Below, piece after piece: positions 6,101-7,339 of a stretch of DNA of 7,339 nucleotides (the first letter of the stretch is position 1; every line of letters begins with the position of its first letter). The notes under the pieces are model-generated. The model worked only from the letters and a program-made list of their open reading frames with translations. It did no database searches and was not told the origin of the DNA. This DNA comes from Candidatus Aminicenantota bacterium (GTDB taxonomy: Bacteria > Acidobacteriota > Aminicenantia > Aminicenantales > Aminicenantaceae). The position numbers and the translations under genes are program-made. Where the stretch lies: positions 1 through 7,339 of the forward strand of contig JAUWJP010000082.1 in NCBI GenBank assembly GCA_030607635.1, in the 5' to 3' direction.

Positions 6101-6493
6101 ATGGAAAATAAGAAGGCGACAAAAAAAACAAAATCAGAAAATAAAGAAAAGAAACACCACATTACTCTCGACGAATTGGGTACCCAAGTCGAAAAGATTG
6201 CAGTAAAGACGGCTGAATCGATCAAGAAAGTGATCGATAAAGCCATGGTTGCTAGAAATACAGTTTTGACGATCCGTGTCAATGATGAAAGTAAGGAAAA
6301 GCTGAGAATGTTAGTTGATGTTGGCTTGTTCAAAAGTCGCTCTGAGAGCGCAGCTTTTCTTATTCAGGAAGGCATAAAAAGCCAGGAAGCTCTTTTCGCT
6401 AAGATTTCAACCAAGTTAAAAAAAATAGATAAAATTAAAGACGAGCTCAAGGACATTGTCTCTGAAGAAATAGAAGGCGAAAAAACTCCGTAG
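6101..6493 (+). CDS. Ribbon-helix-helix (CopG-like) DNA-binding protein with a lysine-rich N-terminal arm
   Basis: This is a 130-residue protein. Residues 54-93 form a recognisable ribbon-helix-helix unit: the strand TVLTIRV, a first helix (DESKEKLRMLVDVGL), the turn FKSRSE and a second helix (SAAFLIQEGI). Dimers of this fold insert a two-stranded ribbon into the major groove; Thr57 and Arg59 would be the base-contacting side chains. Residues 1-20 are a lysine-rich disordered arm, 21-50 a predicted amphipathic helix (ITLDELGTQVEKIAVKTAES), and 95-125 a second charged helix able to form a coiled coil. These flanking parts make it more than twice the length of minimal CopG or Arc proteins. No toxin or plasmid partner gene lies next to it, so a stand-alone regulator or nucleoid-associated role is more likely than an antitoxin. 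AGAGG (6088-6092) stands eight bases before the ATG. A hairpin terminator directly follows the stop. Confidence 0.78.
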   Translation: MENKKATKKTKSENKEKKHHITLDELGTQVEKIAVKTAESIKKVIDKAMVARNTVLTIRVNDESKEKLRMLVDVGLFKSRSESAAFLIQEGIKSQEALFAKISTKLKKIDKIKDELKDIVSEEIEGEKTP

Positions 6494-6522
6494 GGGTTTG
6501 ATTTATCAAACCCGCACTTTTT
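6494..6522 (+). terminator. Intrinsic terminator after the RHH gene
   Basis: GGGTTTG (6494-6500) pairs perfectly with CAAACCC (6507-6513) around the six-base loop ATTTAT, and two further A-T pairs are possible. GCAC and then five T (6518-6522) follow. The stem begins on the base after the stop codon TAG. The T run is short and offset by four bases, so termination may be partial. The structure rules out the TTG at 6521 as a sensible start for the next gene. Confidence 0.7.
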
Positions 6523-6565
6523 GCCTCCTTGCCTAACTAAGGAAAGCTATGATAATATTTTTTTT

Positions 6566-7027
6566 GTGGCAAATCTCAATGTCGTTCTTTTAACGGTACT
6601 CGTCTCCCTGCTTCCCACAACAACTCAGAATATAGAAAAAGCATTCCTCCAAAACAATCCTAAAATTCTCTATTCTCTCTTCTCAGCCAAAAGTTCTATA
6701 AATATTTCTCTTCCCGAACCTATTTCCTTTTCAGACCAGCTTTCTAACCAACAAGCATATTTTCTTTTCCGAAAAATATTTTCCGCCTATACCACCTTTG
6801 AATTCTATTCAGAAAAAGAGCTCCCTTCTGACCTTGAAAATCAAAACTTTATTTTTAAAGCCAGGTGGTCTTTTCGGGACAATAAAAACAATAACCAGTA
6901 TGTCATCCATGTCTTCTTTTACTTAATAAAAGAAAAAAACAGTGGTCCTTCCTTTAGGCAAAGTCTGAAAAATGAAAATTCCAAAATCACCTGGAAAATA
7001 ACAGAAATTAAGGCAGGGAAAATTTGA
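6566..7027 (+). CDS. Small exported protein, DUF4783/NTF2-like; start disturbed by a T8 run
   Basis: The frame is open from 6521 to the TGA at 7025-7027. The first plausible in-frame start is the GTG at 6566, giving 153 residues, but no ribosome binding site stands at the right distance. A good one, AAGGA (6539-6543), lies five bases before an ATG at 6549 that is out of frame. One extra T in the run of eight T (6558-6565) would join that ATG to this frame and give a start of MIIFFFVANLNVVLLTVLV, a convincing export signal ending near PTTTQ. The mature part (IEKAFLQNNPKILYSLFSAKSS, SNQQAYFLFRKIFSAY, then beta strands ending WKITEIKAGKI) follows the layout of DUF4783/NTF2-like periplasmic proteins: helix, helix, and a curved sheet with a final W-I-x-E/K-I strand. 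Its function is unknown. The stop overlaps the next gene's start, so the two are translationally coupled. Confidence 0.6.
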   Translation: MANLNVVLLTVLVSLLPTTTQNIEKAFLQNNPKILYSLFSAKSSINISLPEPISFSDQLSNQQAYFLFRKIFSAYTTFEFYSEKELPSDLENQNFIFKARWSFRDNKNNNQYVIHVFFYLIKEKNSGPSFRQSLKNENSKITWKITEIKAGKI

Positions 7028-7339
7028 ATATCTTTAGAGGGGCAATAAAAAAAGAAGGGTTTTTTTATGGATTTCTCTTCGGAACCATACTCTCCGCAAT
7101 TATTTTGATTCTTTCCTTCTTCCTCCCCGCCTTCGTTTCTTCAAATTACTATCAGAAAAGCCTGGGCCAATTGAGAAGCCAGGCCAAGGTGATTAAAAGC
7201 GAATTTTCGAACATCATTAGCGAAATAGACCAGAAACAAAAATTAATCTTAGATTCTCCTTTTCCCAGAGAAAAAGAGGAAATATTCAATCTGTTCAAAC
7301 AATTAGACTTGAACAAAGAAAAAGAAGGGATCAGCTACC
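7024..7339 (+). CDS. Membrane-anchored protein, N-terminal part, possibly a sensor kinase (cut by the window edge)
   Basis: The first 105 codons are present. The start is a TTG at 7024-7026, overlapping the TGA of the preceding gene (TTGA), with GGCAGGG (7012-7018) five bases upstream. No in-frame ATG or GTG exists before the membrane helix. Residues 1-11 are basic (RGAIKK), 13-38 are a long hydrophobic helix (FYGFLFGTILSAIILILSFF), and 41-75 a charged coiled-coil-like helix (YYQKSLGQLRSQAKVIKSEF). An amphipathic segment follows, ending LNKEKEGISY at the window edge. One helix followed by an extracytoplasmic helical domain suits the sensing half of a histidine kinase, and EGISY resembles the start of a PAS/Cache-like sheet in such kinases. 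No kinase motif lies within the window, so this is inference. Coupling to the small exported protein upstream suggests that the two act together at the membrane. Confidence 0.62.
   Translation, partial: MNIFRGAIKKEGFFYGFLFGTILSAIILILSFFLPAFVSSNYYQKSLGQLRSQAKVIKSEFSNIISEIDQKQKLILDSPFPREKEEIFNLFKQLDLNKEKEGISY

Noticed and set aside
6076..6333. Minus-strand open frame of 85 codons opposite the RHH gene
   Set aside because: It is the complement of a lysine-rich coding sequence, which yields spurious phenylalanine/serine-rich hydrophobic frames.
6521..6565. TTG at 6521 as the start of the DUF4783-like gene
   Set aside because: It falls in the T tract of the terminator, has no ribosome binding site, and would add a non-signal stretch before the hydrophobic segment.
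7054..7108. ATG at 7067 preceded by GAAGGG and a seven-T spacer
   Set aside because: It is out of frame with the transmembrane protein and ends after 13 codons (MDFSSEPYSPQLF). The other frame gives a coherent membrane helix.

Overview
The window looks like chromosomal DNA from an uncultured, probably anaerobic, Gram-negative-type bacterium. It is AT-leaning, with AAA/GAA-rich reading frames, strong AGGAGG-like ribosome binding sites and exported proteins with ordinary signal peptides. The mix of a VIT/VWA protein, an exported AstE/AspA-like hydrolase and an AGXT-type aminotransferase would fit lineages such as Aminicenantes, but no gene here fixes the taxon and I hold that loosely. I see no rRNA, tRNA, CRISPR array, phage gene or insertion sequence.

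Left two thirds (1-5415), all intact genes on the minus strand. Transcription starts near 5450 and appears to run through three closely spaced genes. These are an exported zinc hydrolase of the succinylglutamate desuccinylase/aspartoacylase family (4348-5415), a cytoplasmic HAD phosphatase (3683-4306) and a secreted VIT + von Willebrand A protein (1493-3640). A gap of 265 bp follows, and then a second unit: a class V PLP aminotransferase (82-1227) and the first 19 codons of another gene (57 down to 1). The gap is not empty. On the plus strand it holds the C-terminal end of an old-yellow-enzyme-type NADH:flavin oxidoreductase with its iron-sulfur cysteine motif, a decayed gene (1294-1470).

Right third (5416-7339), all genes on the plus strand. 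A divergent promoter region (5416-5635) serves the hydrolase operon on one side and a small two-helix membrane protein (5636-5893) on the other. Next is a ribbon-helix-helix DNA-binding protein (6101-6493). Its promoter overlaps three TTGTAA half-sites spaced by whole helical turns, which suggests autoregulation. A hairpin terminator (6494-6522) separates it from a pair of overlapping genes: a small, probably exported DUF4783/NTF2-like protein (about 6566-7027) and a membrane-anchored protein resembling the N-terminus of a sensor kinase, cut by the window edge (7024-7339). The start of the DUF4783-like gene is disturbed. A good RBS and ATG precede a run of eight T, and one more T would put them in frame.

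No clearly new multi-gene system can be demonstrated. The best leads are the flavin-oxidoreductase remnant, the operator array in front of the RHH gene, the T8 frame problem at 6549-6566, and the exported hydrolase with the VIT/VWA protein.
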